This document shows positions 21,190 through 32,234 of a stretch of 64,000 nucleotides of DNA, piece by piece. Under the pieces are notes generated by a model, which saw nothing but the letters and a program-made list of their open reading frames with translations, was not told the DNA's origin and searched no databases. The stretch comes from Bathynomus jamesi. Its lineage: Eukaryota; Arthropoda; Malacostraca; Isopoda; Cirolanidae. The number at the start of each line of letters is the position of its first letter. Position 1 is the first letter of the stretch. Position numbers and translations under genes: made by a program. The stretch spans positions 1-64,000 of the forward strand of contig JAJOZX010005778.1 in NCBI GenBank assembly GCA_023014485.1, read 5' to 3'.

Positions 21190-22667
21190 CAGGGTGTTTG
21201 AAAACTTTCTATACAAATTGTAATGGGGGATAGGCAACACCAAGACAAACCCTTTTCGTCTATAAGTGTATGTCCGCTGACGTCACCATTCGGCGCGAGA
21301 GGGCGCCGCTGCAATTGGCTAAAAGGTGAAGTGGGTTAGACTCGCGCTTGCCGCGGGCATTCTTAAATCGGACGTAGTACGCGTAACATGGAGCGCTTTA
21401 CGACTGCTGAGATGGCTGACATGCATATGGTGTACGGGGCTGCCAATGGAAATGGAAGAGCTGCTGTGAGGTTGTACCGACAGCGCTTCCCAAACAGACA
21501 TGTGCCAAACCACCAAACGTTTGCGCATTTGCATCGGCGACTGCGAGAAACTGGAACATTCCATGCAAACATGCATGACACTGGTCGGGAGAGAAACGTG
21601 CGCACTCAGGAGTGCGATTTGAGGACAATCCAAGCGCAAGCACGCGAGGTGTTGCACGTATCCTCGGTGTGAACCACGACCTGGTCTGGAGAGTGTTGCA
21701 CGAGCAGCAGTTACATCCGTTTCATCTTCAGAGAGTCCAGGCATTACAACCTCGGGATTACCCTCTTCGTGTGGAATTCGCACGCTGGTTTCTGCAGCAG
21801 ACAGCGGTGCAGCCTAATTTTCCGGCTAATGTGCTGTTCTCAGATGAGGCCTGTTTCACACGTGAGGGTGTGTTTAACATGCACAATTCTCACGTGTGGG
21901 CGCACGCAAATCCACATGCTACACGGGTGCATGCTCATCAAGAACGGTTCGCCGTCAATGTTTGGGCGGGTATCGTCCATGGCAAGTTGATTGTTCCGTA
22001 CCTGCTGCCTGCCCGACTCGACGGGCGGGTTTATCGGATATTTCTTGAAGAAACGTTGCAGGAACTGGTGGAAGATGTTCCCGTGGCTATTCGTAGACGA
22101 ATGTGGTTTCAACACGACGGGGCCCCAGAACACTCCAGCAACGATGTGCGGGATTATCTGAACGCCACTTTTGGGGACCGATGGATCGGCCGGGGTGGGC
22201 CCGTAGCCTGGCCACCGAGATCGCCCGATTTAACATGCCTCGATTTCTTCCTGTGGGGACACATGATGAACTTCGTGTACGAGACTCCCATCTACTCAGA
22301 AGACCTCGTAGCAAGAATCGCTGTCGCCGCTGGAACTGTTCCCGAAATGCCGGGAATCTTTCGACGTGTACGTCGGTCAATGCTTCGACGCTGTAGGGCA
22401 TGCATTGATGCTACCGGTCGCAACTTTCAGCACCTTCTTTAAATAAACATGCCTTCTTTAAATAAACATGTTACGCGTACTACGTCCGATTTAAGAATGC
22501 CAGCGGCAAGCGCGAGTCTAGCCCACTTCACCTTTTAGCCAATTGCAGCGGCGCCTTCTCGCGCCGAATGGTGACGTCAGCGGACATACACTTATAGACG
22601 AAAAGGGTTTGTCTTGGATTTGCCTATCCCCCATTACAATTTGTACAGAAAGTTTTCAAACACCCTG
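21190..22667 (+). mobile_element. Tc1/mariner-like transposon with 201-bp TIRs
   Basis: The terminal repeats run 21190-21390 and 22467-22667 (CAGGGTGTTTGAAAACTTTCT... inwards to ...TACGCGTAACATG), flanked by TA. It inserted into the right arm near the subterminal repeats; the empty site is visible in the left arm near 6440 (GTATATATGATCAAATAATAG). A 20-base direct duplication (TTCTTTAAATAAACATG) lies just before the right TIR. Confidence 0.9.
21388..22442 (+). pseudogene. Tc1/mariner-like transposase, one frameshift
   Basis: The first frame (21388-21672) holds the DNA-binding part: [17 protein letters not shown] and RRLRETGTF. The second (21612-22442) has the catalytic domain: FSDEACF (first Asp), WFQHDGAPEH (second Asp) and PRSPDLTCLDFF (third Asp, about 36 residues after the second by my count), ending FQHLL. 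The two frames overlap around 21612-21672, so a single small indel separates them. The ATG lies at the inner edge of the left TIR. It otherwise looks well preserved. Confidence 0.85.
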
Positions 22668-22849
22668 TATATGTCCTATTGTATATACACATTAATTAAT
22701 AAACAGAACGTTGTAATGGTGTTTTATTTATTCTTTGAACACTTTTATATCATTTGTTTCTAAAACAGAATAATTAATTAATTGCTATTTTAGCGATTAG
22801 ATAAGTAACGTGGCTGACAGCCGAACCAACTCTAATATATGTTTTAAAT

Positions 22850-23180
22850 AAAATACATGGCGTTATCTTGTAACTCAGCAGCCAAATGGCTGAATAATAA
22901 TTAAACACATGGCTTTATCTGGCAACTCAGCTGACAAATGGCTGAATAATAATAATTAAACACATGGCGTTATCTGGCAACTAAGCAGCCAAATGGCTGA
23001 ATAATAATGAATAAACACATGGCGTTATCTGACAACTCTGCAGCCGGTTGGCTGTGGCGCCTGCTGGCTGATTGACATATGCTTATTTAAAATAAATAAT
23101 GAATCTGGGAACTCAGCAGCCAAATGGCTGAATAATAATTACATGGCGCTGTCTGGTAGCTCAGCAGCCAACTGGCTGAT
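22850..23180. repeat. iterated 14-bp palindromes, right arm
   Basis: About five to six units, each with CAGCCA-AA-TGGCTG or a close variant followed by AATAATAATTAAACACATGG, in inverse orientation to 6052-6260. The copy number differs from the left arm. Confidence 0.75.
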
Positions 23181-23454
23181 TCGTGCCCTATAAGATGGCG
23201 GCGGGTGACAGACGGTGTCATATGAGCTCGCCAATCAGCCGAGTGAATACCCAACTCTGGGTTCCCACCTCTGGGTCTCTTCCTCTACTTCTATCTCTTT
23301 CTGCTCCTTTGGGGGGTGACTTGTCCCCTTCTCTCCCAAAGGAGCTCCCATAGGTTAGGTATGTCCCCTTTTGGGGGTTCAGCTTGGGGGAGAACTTAGC
23401 CTCCAAGTTGCATACCCCTCCCAGTAGTCCCATTTTGGGTTTGGCACCCAGGGG

Positions 23455-23576
23455 ATTGGGGTGCCTTGCAACAAAGAGGGTGGGGGTGCCTTGCAACAAA
23501 GGGGTGGCACTCTTGCAACATTACGCAACATTTTGCAATTGCAACTTGCACTCAAGCATTTTGCCACTATACTACT
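23455..23576. repeat. right terminal repeat of palindromic Polinton
   Basis: Two to three CTTGCAACAAAG units, then TTGCAACTTGCACTCAAGCA and the terminal CATTTTGCCACTATACTACT, complementary to 5628-5670. The target duplication CTCGTA follows at 23577-23582. Confidence 0.8.
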
Positions 23577-26186
23577 CTCGTACATATCTGATTTCGAGAT
23601 AAAGACGGTTCAGCTTCTGCGAATCGTCCACATTTGATTCTTCGAGATAATTATCCACTTGCTCACTAGCCGTGAATGGCCCTCCTAGTCTTTTAAATTT
23701 TTCCAGTTCTCTATTTCTCATGCAGGCTACAGCGACATTCGCAATCTCTTTAATCTGTAATCCTTGCTTCTGTAATTGTTCTTGTCGTACGCTCCACTCT
23801 CTCATTATTTCCAGAATTTTTGCAGTTCCAATTTTCCTATAGTCTTTGAAAGACCCTGTTGGTTGTTTTTGAATCAACGCAAGAGATTTAGCTTTGACCT
23901 ACGCTGCCGACGCGCACGCGAATTGCTTGCGCCTCTTCTGCCGAGTTCATAGTTGATGAACCCTACACTGCGCTCAGAGTCCAAGTTGTGAATTGGCGCT
24001 TTGTCCAGTTTTTCACAGTCCATTTTTGAGAGATCATGCTCCGCTGATTCGTCAAATTCTCCGAATCCAAAGATATCTCCCTTTTGTTTCTGAAATCCTT
24101 CAGCAAGCTTTGGCAATATCATACTCAAAACCTTTGTGACTTCAGTACTCATTTGGAGAGCTGCAGCTTTGATAGCATTGTAACTATCATCGTCAAATCG
24201 TGTTTGTTGGAATTTTTCAACAGACACAAACTCAAATGCCGATGTATCCACTTCCAACAGTTTAGCCGGATCAGTAGAAACGAGGTCTTGGTATAACTGT
24301 TGGAATGCTGGACTTAGCATTGAATAATTTGTACTGGTCGATATCGTCAGTGAAAGGAACGGCTCCACTAAATGAAGTCCAATGAGAGCTCCAGTTGTGT
24401 ATACAACTCTCAAGAAGTCCAGATCTAGGAAGCATCGTACGATGCAGGCCAAATGGTTCGTCACATGCTCAAGTTTTCCGAGAAATGTTCCCACATCGTC
24501 AATGTGATATGAGGTTATGGCACATATCAATGTCAATTTGTTGAAACGTTCATCTTTTAGACTGACAGATTTGTTTCGCTTCGGCGCGATATCAGCGTCG
24601 AAATCGTTAGCTTTGTTCCACGATTTGTGGTCAAAGTCATGATTTATCAATCTGGTTATACAGTCCAGCGCTTGTTCAGTCACACTCGAGGATGAAGTTG
24701 TGGCAATGACGAGAAAGCTGGAATATATTTTATCTCGCCCAATGGCATTTTCTATTTCGGTCCATTGTTTAGTGATCACTCGATTGAACATGAGAGTTGG
24801 GTGGACATTGCAAAACAAATGATCCGGCGCATGTTCTGATTCTAGCTTCTCGCCCACCATTTGTTCGACAGAGAGATTATGGGATATCTGATCATTGATC
24901 ACAAAGTCTATCTTTTCAAACAGTTCCTTCGAACTAACTCCGCTCGCTGCTTCCAGTATGTTCAACATGGCAATTTTCAAATCCGCAAAGTTCTCTCTAC
25001 TTTCTGTAGTAATCGGAAATGTCGGGAGACGTCTGTATTTTCCATTTACCATCATTCCCTGCACCGAGAAAGAAACAGCTCCCTGTTTTATCGAACCATC
25101 AACAGAATAGGTAACTACCGACTTTTGATCTGATTGCATGATCTCTTTCGCAATTTCATGCAATGATAGCGCTTCAATGCTCTTTCCGGCTTGTCGAATA
25201 TTGCTAGACTGGGTAGAGTGTCTAGGTCTACTAAGTCTGGCGATTCGTCATGAAATTTCCATTTCCAACCAAATAGTTTATTGCCAACAATCACTACGGC
25301 CCCCGCAGCTTGACTATCTGGCATGTGATGGGAAATTTTGAGCTGGTCCATTGCTTCGTAAACCTCGGGCCTTACTTCTCTGACACTTTCTCTTATGTGC
25401 TGGTACTTTGTCGGCAACTCATCCTTTTCAATTTATTTTTGTCTAGGGGACAGTTTACGACGCTTCCGACCCGTAGACGTGGAAGGCTCATCGATTCTGA
25501 TGTGCTAATTTGGAAGTCACTATGATTCGGATCATCCTCAGATAGTTCACTGAAGCCTTCAGCTAAGCCATTTCTTTATTCCTCGCTCTTTCCATCTCTG
25601 CTTCCTCTCTCATTCGCTCCAAACTCTGCAGATCTCTCTTCCTGCGTCCCATGGTCTTATTCCATTTTCTGTCGACAAAACTCTTGCAAAACATTTTTCT
25701 ATCATGTCTTTGGTCTTCCAGAAAGTCCCATTCTTCTCGAGTCATTTTCACACCATAAAAATTTTCTAAGCGTTTCCTTACTTCATCGTCCGCGCAGAAG
25801 ATATAAAAAAGTTCTTTCGCTTTTTCGTTGAAATTTTCGACGTTTTTATAATAGTTGTCGTTTCGGCAGTTTTTTCTGGTCTGAACTAATTTGATGAATC
25901 TTTCATACAGTTCCCAAATTTTCAGTTTGATGCGTTTAGTGGTCACTGTATATATATTACAAAAATTCCAGTGTTCTTGAAGGACGTCGGCAAGAATTCT
26001 GGCTGCAACTTCCTTTGACCTCTCAGTTTTACCGGCTCTAGCCGGTCGAAGTAAGTACATGTTTTCCAAAATGTCCTTTTTCGTTGGAAGCAAGCCATTT
26101 GAAAAATCAGCAGTTTTTATGTAGGTTGTTGAACCCAAGGTCTTCTGGGTGGACGGGCGTAGACTTGGTGTCCGAGCGTAGCTCAT
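23577..26186 (-). pseudogene. lineage C transposase-like gene, main part
   Basis: Minus-strand frames 26186-25563, 25417-25115, 25163-23874 and 23877-23577 form one gene with small frame breaks. The N-terminal module holds ELFYIFCAD and FLEDQRHDRKMF, a signature shared with lineages A and B. The core holds VTYSVDGSIKQG (first Asp), NDQISHNLS (second Asp), CNVHPTLMF (CxxH) and LDSERSVGFINYELGRRG (ER pair). An acidic linker (SELSEDDPNHSD) lies between module and core. The end was severed by the Polinton; its last 50 or so codons are at 5478-5627. I infer an RNase H-fold transposase, but this is from motif order only. Confidence 0.6.
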
Positions 26187-26685
26187 TGTTCACTCAGGTG
26201 TGACGTCTGAAAACAGAAAAAAAACAAATTGCACCAGACTGGAAAAACTTGCGGCATGAAATGGGAGTCTTATGGAATAAATAAAGGCACATACAACAAT
26301 GTAATGAAAGCACAGTGAAGCATAATAATATTTTCGGTCCCTGAAACCAGCATTAGATGTGGTGTTTGGATGTTGGTCCACTAGGTGTCACTTATGTGCT
26401 GATGCCAATCAGGCTGACAACTGGACAGTGTGGTATGAAAGGTGATCGTGTCTGTGTTGTATGTGTGCGTTAATACATTCTTTGTCATCCATGACAATTT
26501 GATGAAAAATGGAGATTTTTGGCCGCCATATTAGATTTTCAAAATTCTGAGTAAAGATTCGTGTTGTCCGACCCCGTAAACCCTATAAAGGACATATTAC
26601 AAAGCAAATCTGGCAATAAATATGGATTGTATAGCAGAAAAACACAATAATACACATATGTATTACTTTCAGGTGGTATGTACAT
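26187..26685. repeat. 5' leader and right TIR (first part) of transposon C
   Basis: Non-coding leader of the lineage C gene. From about 26490 it is the inverted partner of 4980-5190. A2 is inserted at 26686, and the TIR continues at 29860-29990. Confidence 0.6.
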
Positions 26686-29600
26686 TAGGGCGGATCGAAA
26701 ATAAGGTTTTTAAACTTTTTTCGAAATTCAAATATGGCTAGTGCGGAAAATATGTGGGTGCTATAGATAATGACTGTGCATAAATATTAGTCCTGCGAAA
26801 TTATATCTTCAGGTGCCACAAAGCCGTCGAAAAAAGTGAAATATAATGATTTTCTTATATTCTGCATTAGTACAATAACTGAAACTTACTTATTATTATA
26901 TATTAAGTGTTCCAATTACCAAAATAGTTACTGAATTACGCATCTCTTAGTTTATTTAGATCAATGTTCTTTTGATTAATGATCTAAATAATCCAGAACT
27001 CACCACGAGGAGGTGGCTGCTGCGTGTCGAGCTCCACCCATGCCCTCCCAACCACCCATCCTTGCGCATGTTTTTTTCTATTAACGTTTTATTTAAACTT
27101 TATATTCAGCTTTACTTTCGAATGATGGCATTTTTTTACGTGACTGAAGTGTTGATCTTATGAAGCCATCTCGCGCGTTCAATCCAAATACTTTTGATGA
27201 TGCTTCAGTCACTAATTTTACCATTCTTTCTACTACTTGTGTATGACAAGGGAATTTCTCGAATGGAGGGGTACTCTTGTTTTCTATGAATTCTTCAATC
27301 TCATTTTCTGTCAGGTGTCTTGTCACAGGTGGTTCAGTGACAATGCATTTTTGCCAATTAATTAAATCAGTATAATCAGTAGCTTCAAATTGAATAACAG
27401 GTACTGTGAAACGCCTCACAACTTTTTCATTGTTTGTTTGCCTTGCTTTCTTTATTCGCCTCCACGCTAATTCTCTTATGGCGCTGCGGTCATCATGAAT
27501 CATTGATGCTAGAATATTTTCTGGATTTGCAAAAAATGCATTTCTTTGTATGACAGGGTTTACAATATCCTTTACTTCGTCATTCAGTGTTCTTGTTAGT
27601 TCAATAGTTTTGAAAACATGTTTTGAGCCATTGACAAAAGACGTACTTTGCTTAATAGAAAACCACATTGGGATGTAGACCTTCATTATAAAAGAAGCAA
27701 TGTTCATGAGGTTCTCAGATGGACTTACAGTTGAAACGTATAGACGAAGCAAACGATTTGCTGTAGTCAGCCATCGTGAATGTGCCATTTTGCCTGGACT
27801 ACGATGAGCAAGATCTGGAGAGCAATATCCCTTTGTTATGGCCTGATGAATATCAATTAGATATTTTTGGTCGGTGCTAAGATCTTCACAGTCTACAGTT
27901 GGTTCCTCAGCATCAATCCTTTCAAACTCGACAATAGGAAGACTCTCACAGTTCTCTAATTCCCTGCCAATAGGACCGGTGAATCCGCGGGGGCCAGATG
28001 TTTTTCCATCCAGCTTTGCAACTAAATGGCGTAATGGCAATTCATTGGCATGGAGCTGGCACACTAAATGTTGAACTGGCTTCTTCAGCTTCAATTCTAT
28101 AAGCCTTATAACGCCTCCCTTTTCTCCAGTGTTGACTGCTGCACCATCGCATCCAATGGCAACAAGGTTTTCCAGGTTCATGTCATTATTTCCAATATAC
28201 TCAAACATTCCTTTACATATTTCTTCAGCTGATCCAGAATTCACAGAATAATGACCCAAATAATCTGAACCAGGTTCTCTCACTAAAGTGATATGTTCTT
28301 CTGTTACCTTCTTCTGATATACTTTGGACTCTTTTTTTTTTCTTGGAAGAGTGTAGAATCTTTTCGACCATCAAAATAGATTCCTCTGATTGGGACCTGA
28401 TTTTGATCTTTCATAATTTCTGATCTCTTCTTTTGTCTTTCTCTTCTGATTTTACTCCTATCCACTACTTCAGATATATTGTCAATAGAAACTTCTCCAA
28501 TATCTTGCCATACTGCACTAACAATGAATGCTGCAGCTCGATCTGAAACTGCAGTCCTGTCACAAGCAGTAGCCACTGAAGGTAGATTTGTAGTTTTCCT
28601 TTTCTTGAATAATTGTTCTTCAGGTTGTTCGAGCTTTCTCTTCGAGCTAACTGGCTCTGGAAATGTATCGTCTGATATTTCGCCAGATTCACTTTCACTA
28701 TTTGATGTCGATGATGATAATTCAACATTTGTATCCTGCAATTTCTCCTGTGAAGATTCTTTGGTGAGCCTCACAGCTTCTTTTTGCTTTCTTAGCAACG
28801 TAGATGCTTTTTTCTTTGAGAGTGTAATATCTACTCTATCAATAAACAGTTTTCTTTCACTCCTTTGATCTAAGAGGAACGTCACTTCTTCCTTTGGAAC
28901 CGTTTTTTCTTTGGGACAAGAACATTGTGTTAGTACTTTGCACTTGCACGCTGCAATGTCAAAAAGTTTCGTGTGTGCTTCTTTTTTGAACATATCAATC
29001 TTTGCTTTGTAAGCTTCAGAATTTTTTCTGCTTTGGTATGGCTTCATAATGACACGATACTTTTCGTGGTAGCTTCTGAACATTGTTTCAATTCGCCTGT
29101 CTGACAGAATTGGGACGGAAGCACTTTCCCAAATTGTTTTCAATTTATCAACAACTTGTTCTAATATTTGAGATATTGAAGGATCTTTATTAGTATTCTG
29201 TTTCAAATCGTTTCTTACAAACAAGTAATATTTAAAAACTCCTTCGTATGTAGGAAGATTCCTGTGCCACAAATCTTCCCCCATACCAAACATGGGGCAC
29301 TCAGTTGAGGCCCTGGTTGATTTTGCACAAACTCGAGACATTTTGAAAGTATACAAATCTGAAAAAGAAAGAGCTAATATCAATTATACGTTAATTTCAG
29401 TTAATAGTACATGGCAAACTTAGGGCAACACAATACAGAAATGCAAAATATATAAGAAATATAGTTTAGACTATCTGAGTAACGCCAACAACAGAACACC
29501 CACCTGCTACGAGAGCGACAGCTACACTGAACCGAGGTACTCACGTGACAGCTGAGTGAGCTGACTATAGAAAACTGTTTTTAGAGAATAGAAACTTTTT

Positions 29601-29851
29601 TTAAAGGTTGACTGAGCTATTTTTATACAAGTGTGAATAAATTCTTGTCTATTGTGCATCGTGGACTCTTCTGTAATTATTGGTTAAAATCTGCTTTTTT
29701 CAATTTTTTTCAATATTGAAGGTCATTGTGGCACCTGAAGATATTAATGTTATGATTTTAAATTTATACCAGCTTATTTCCTCACTACTCCACACATTTT
29801 CCACACTAGCCAATTTGAAAATTCGAAAAATGAGTTTTTCACTCCGCCCTA
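26686..29851 (-). mobile_element. transposon A2 (lineage A, hAT-like)
   Basis: The ends are TAGGGCGGATCGAAAAT and ATTCGAAAAATGAG...CTCCGCCCTA. They are flanked by a perfect 8-bp duplication ATGTACAT at 26678-26685 and 29852-29859. Subterminal similarity continues for about 150 bases (CTTCAGGTGCCAC on the left, GTGGCACCTGAAG on the right at 29728). It is the most complete lineage A copy and sits within the 5' TIR of transposon C. Confidence 0.85.
27093..29383 (-). pseudogene. lineage A transposase, full length with one frameshift
   Basis: The first frame 29383-28304 (359 aa) has a Cys-rich patch after KLFDIAACKCKVLTQCSC, then FLLDQRSERKLFI, an acidic Ser-rich linker and IYFDGRKDSTL (first Asp). 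The second frame 28283-27093 (396 aa) has IGCDGAAVNTGEKGG (second Asp), CQLHANELPLRHL (CxxH), GPIGREL, HSRWLTTANRLLRLY and PCHTQVVERMVKLVTEAS (ER pair). The two frames are separated only by a nine-A run near 28330, so a one-base slip explains the break. The product is probably the transposase of A2. The family resembles hAT in its CxxH motif and 8-bp duplications, but I have no search result to confirm this. Confidence 0.7.
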
Positions 29852-29859
29852 ATGTACAT

Positions 29860-29990
29860 GGGGGTCAGAGTGGTCAAAAATAATTAATCGTTTTTGCCCA
29901 AGTTTCACTATTGGTGGTCTATATTTTGAGGGGGTCCTCACTTAGGAATTCCAAAAAATTCAAAATAACAACCCCCCCGAATCATATCTA
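29860..29990. repeat. right TIR of transposon C, outer part
   Basis: GTACATGGGGGTCAGAG and the following AT-rich and poly-C stretch pair with 4860-4985. The outer limit is uncertain. Confidence 0.45.
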
Positions 29991-30424
29991 GAAAGTGGCA
30001 TGCAATTACGCCTTGAACGTAATTCCCCGATGCGCGAATCAAAATTAAATAAAACCAACGACGGAACACTTGTTCAATAATTCCAAAATTTTAAAAGAAA
30101 ATTAAAAATCCTAACCCTACCTAACCTATCCAGTCTTAACAAAAAAATAATTAAAGAGATTACAATAAGTAATCAGGTTAACCAAGTAAAAAAATTATCA
30201 GTGAGTAAATATAAATTGTACGATCAAAAATGATGGAGTGAAAATTTCTCTTTGAAGCAAAGTTGAATATGAAATTGAACAAAAATGTTTGAAAACTAAA
30301 TGCGATGGTACAGTATACAAAAATTAAATAAAATTATTGAAATTAATTGAAAGGAAATAAGGTAATTTAGGTAATTATTAATAGTAATTATTATCATAAT
30401 ACATGTCTATAAGCAGCACATGTC
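29991..30424. other. intergenic, no gene recognised
   Basis: AT-rich spacer between transposon C and the second Polinton, containing CCTAACCCTACCTAACC. Nothing else is visible. Confidence 0.5.
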
Positions 30425-30900
30425 AGTAGTATGGGCGCAAAATGGACGCATGCAAGAATGTTGCAATGAGATAATGATCAATGTTGCAAGAATTTGCAAA
30501 AGGGTTATGCAACAAGGGTAGGGTTTATGCAATGAATGGGGGAGGGGGGTATGCAAAGGGGGAGGTGGAATGTTGCAAGAGCAACAAGGGGTTATGAAAC
30601 TTGGAGGCGGAGTTATCCCCCAAGAGAAAGAGAGAAGGAGAGAGAGGAAGAGAGGTGTTCACCTGGCAGGAGCCAAGTGCATATTAAGACTTCATCTGAG
30701 CGCCCGCTGTCTTATTAGGTGTAAATCCGCCAGTTGGCTTAAAAGGCGTAAATGACTTGTACAGGTTGAGTTGCCAGATTGTGCTATTTATTTAATTAAA
30801 GCATATATTCTTGACAGTTGGCTTAGAAATCCGTCAGTCGGTTTAGAAGGCGTAACCAGCCATTTGGTATAATTAATTATTGTTTACAACCAAAAGAATT
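30425..30900. repeat. left terminal region of second Polinton
   Basis: Starts AGTAGTATGGGCGCAAAATGG, matching the palindromic Polinton terminus (AGTAGTATAGTGGCAAAATG), followed by diverged GTTGCAAGA repeats and the AAACTTGGAGGCGGAGTTATCC block also found at 23386. CATGTC at 30419-30424 would be the left half of a 6-bp duplication. The right end of this Polinton is not in the window, so this cannot be confirmed. Degenerate AGTTGGCTTA units stand where the palindrome iterons should be. Confidence 0.65.
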
Positions 30901-30973
30901 AAATAAAACACCATTACATCATTCTGTTTATTTAGACGAAATGTTGTAAATATATATAAAATAAATATACAAA

Positions 30974-31775
30974 AAATCCCTTACGGTGTCGTGTGAACGG
31001 GATCTAACATAAGTGTGAATTTCTTAGAGGTCTCTGGATTGCTTCCTTACTCGCTTTTGGTTCATTCGTTTTTTCGGTAAAATGTAAATGGAATAATAAA
31101 CGTAAATGTAAATGTAATAATGGAAGTAATAAATGTGGAAATAAATATAAATGCAATAAATGTCATAACAAAGGTAATAAAATAAATGTAATAATAAGTG
31201 TAAAGGTAATAATAATGAATGTTAAAAACCGTAAATGCAATAATAAATGCAGTAATTATGTCAAAATAATAGAATCTGTATGTATAGAACAAGAAGATGG
31301 TTTTAATTTGTGCGAATGTACTTATAAGCGGGACCCTTTAATAAAATACCCTTCTGGTGTCGAGGGAACGGGCTCTAACCTAGATGCGAATTTCTTAATG
31401 GTCTCTGGATTGTTTCCTCCTCGCCTTTTCATTTCGGTTTATAATTTCTGTATAATAAACAACAATGTAATTATCAATGTAATAATAAATTTATAATTTC
31501 TGTAATAAATAACAATGCAATATTAAATGTAATAAATGTAATAATAAATGTAATAATTATGTAAAAATATAAAATAATAGAATCTGTATGTATTGAAAAA
31601 GAAGATAGTTTTAAATTTCTGCGAATGTACTTATAAGCGGGTTCCTTTAATAAAAAAAAAATACTCTTCCATTGTCGGGTGAACGGGATCTAACCTAGAT
31701 GCGAATTTCTTAATGGTCCCTGGACTGTTTTTCACTCTTGTTTTTGATTCATTCGTTTTTCTGTAGCCACCCGAA
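30974..31775. repeat. three tandem units of about 310-370 bases
   Basis: Each unit starts with CGGTGTCG/TGGTGTCGAGGGAACGG/ATTGTCGGGTGAACGGG, then a GGTCTCTGGATTG-type block, then AT-rich AATGTAATAAATG repeats. The units begin near 30974, 31350 and 31665. They occupy the place of the 117-aa gene and most of the 241-aa gene in this Polinton. Confidence 0.65.
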
Positions 31776-31844
31776 GAGGATGCCAGTGGGCATTGAAACT
31801 GTTGTGGAAATAAACTCTGTCTATTAGAGTGGGTTTTTATTATC

Positions 31845-32205
31845 AGACAAGAGCGTTATTATCAGAAGCATTCTTCTACATCAGCCGTATATCAATGCAT
31901 GGCCGATCGTTATTTATACACAACGTACAAACAACGGCATATGAGGGGGTGTCACTAATCTGCTCATTTCTTGTACCTACACCTGTAGGAATTTTATAAC
32001 GATCCTCACTCCACTTCTCAACTATCACGAAGATTCTATTCATCTCCTCGACACTTAAATAAACAACATTCCGTTAGGTTGTTTGTCTACAAGCCGTTTC
32101 CAGTACATAGTTAACGGCATCGGATTTACGCCTGAACAAGCGCAACGATTTCGTCACGGACACATCGTACACGGCGTTGAGAATGCTGCTCAAAGGAAGT
32201 TCCAT
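31845..32205 (-). pseudogene. N-terminal half of the 241-aa Polinton gene, truncated
   Basis: Starts at 32205 (MELPLSSILNAVYDVSVTKSL), keeps FVIVEKWSEDRYKIP and INNDRPCIDIRLM, has internal stops, and is lost into the tandem repeats. Confidence 0.6.
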
Positions 32206-32234
32206 CGTATTCGAGGAGCGCACGTCCACTCGGT

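Larger units (their letters stand above)
5628..23576. mobile_element. palindromic (left-left) Polinton derivative
   Basis: The ends are exact complements (AGTAGTATAGTGGCAAAATG... and ...CATTTTGCCACTATACTACT), flanked by a 6-bp near-identical duplication. Everything inside is a head-to-head inverted repeat. The left arm runs from 5628 to about 14770, and the right arm from about 14882 to 23576. From each terminus inwards the arms carry subterminal repeats, a 117-aa gene, a 241-aa gene, two further small genes and polB. The right arm alone keeps most of the ATPase. No integrase, protease or capsid gene is present. Subtracting the A1 insertion (left) and the Tc1-like insertion (right) gives arms of about 6.8 and 7.2 kb. 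The arms differ at a few percent of positions and carry different indels, so the duplication is not recent and is not a simple assembly mirror. Confidence 0.85.

Noticed and set aside
5628..23576. The inverted duplication as an assembly artefact
   Set aside because: The arms differ by substitutions, indels and private insertions (A1, Tc1-like element), and the outer flanks share a 6-bp duplication. A mirror misassembly would give identical arms. Long reads are still needed for proof.
30974..31775. CRISPR-like array
   Set aside because: Units are long, uneven tandem duplications without regular spacers, in a eukaryotic transposon.
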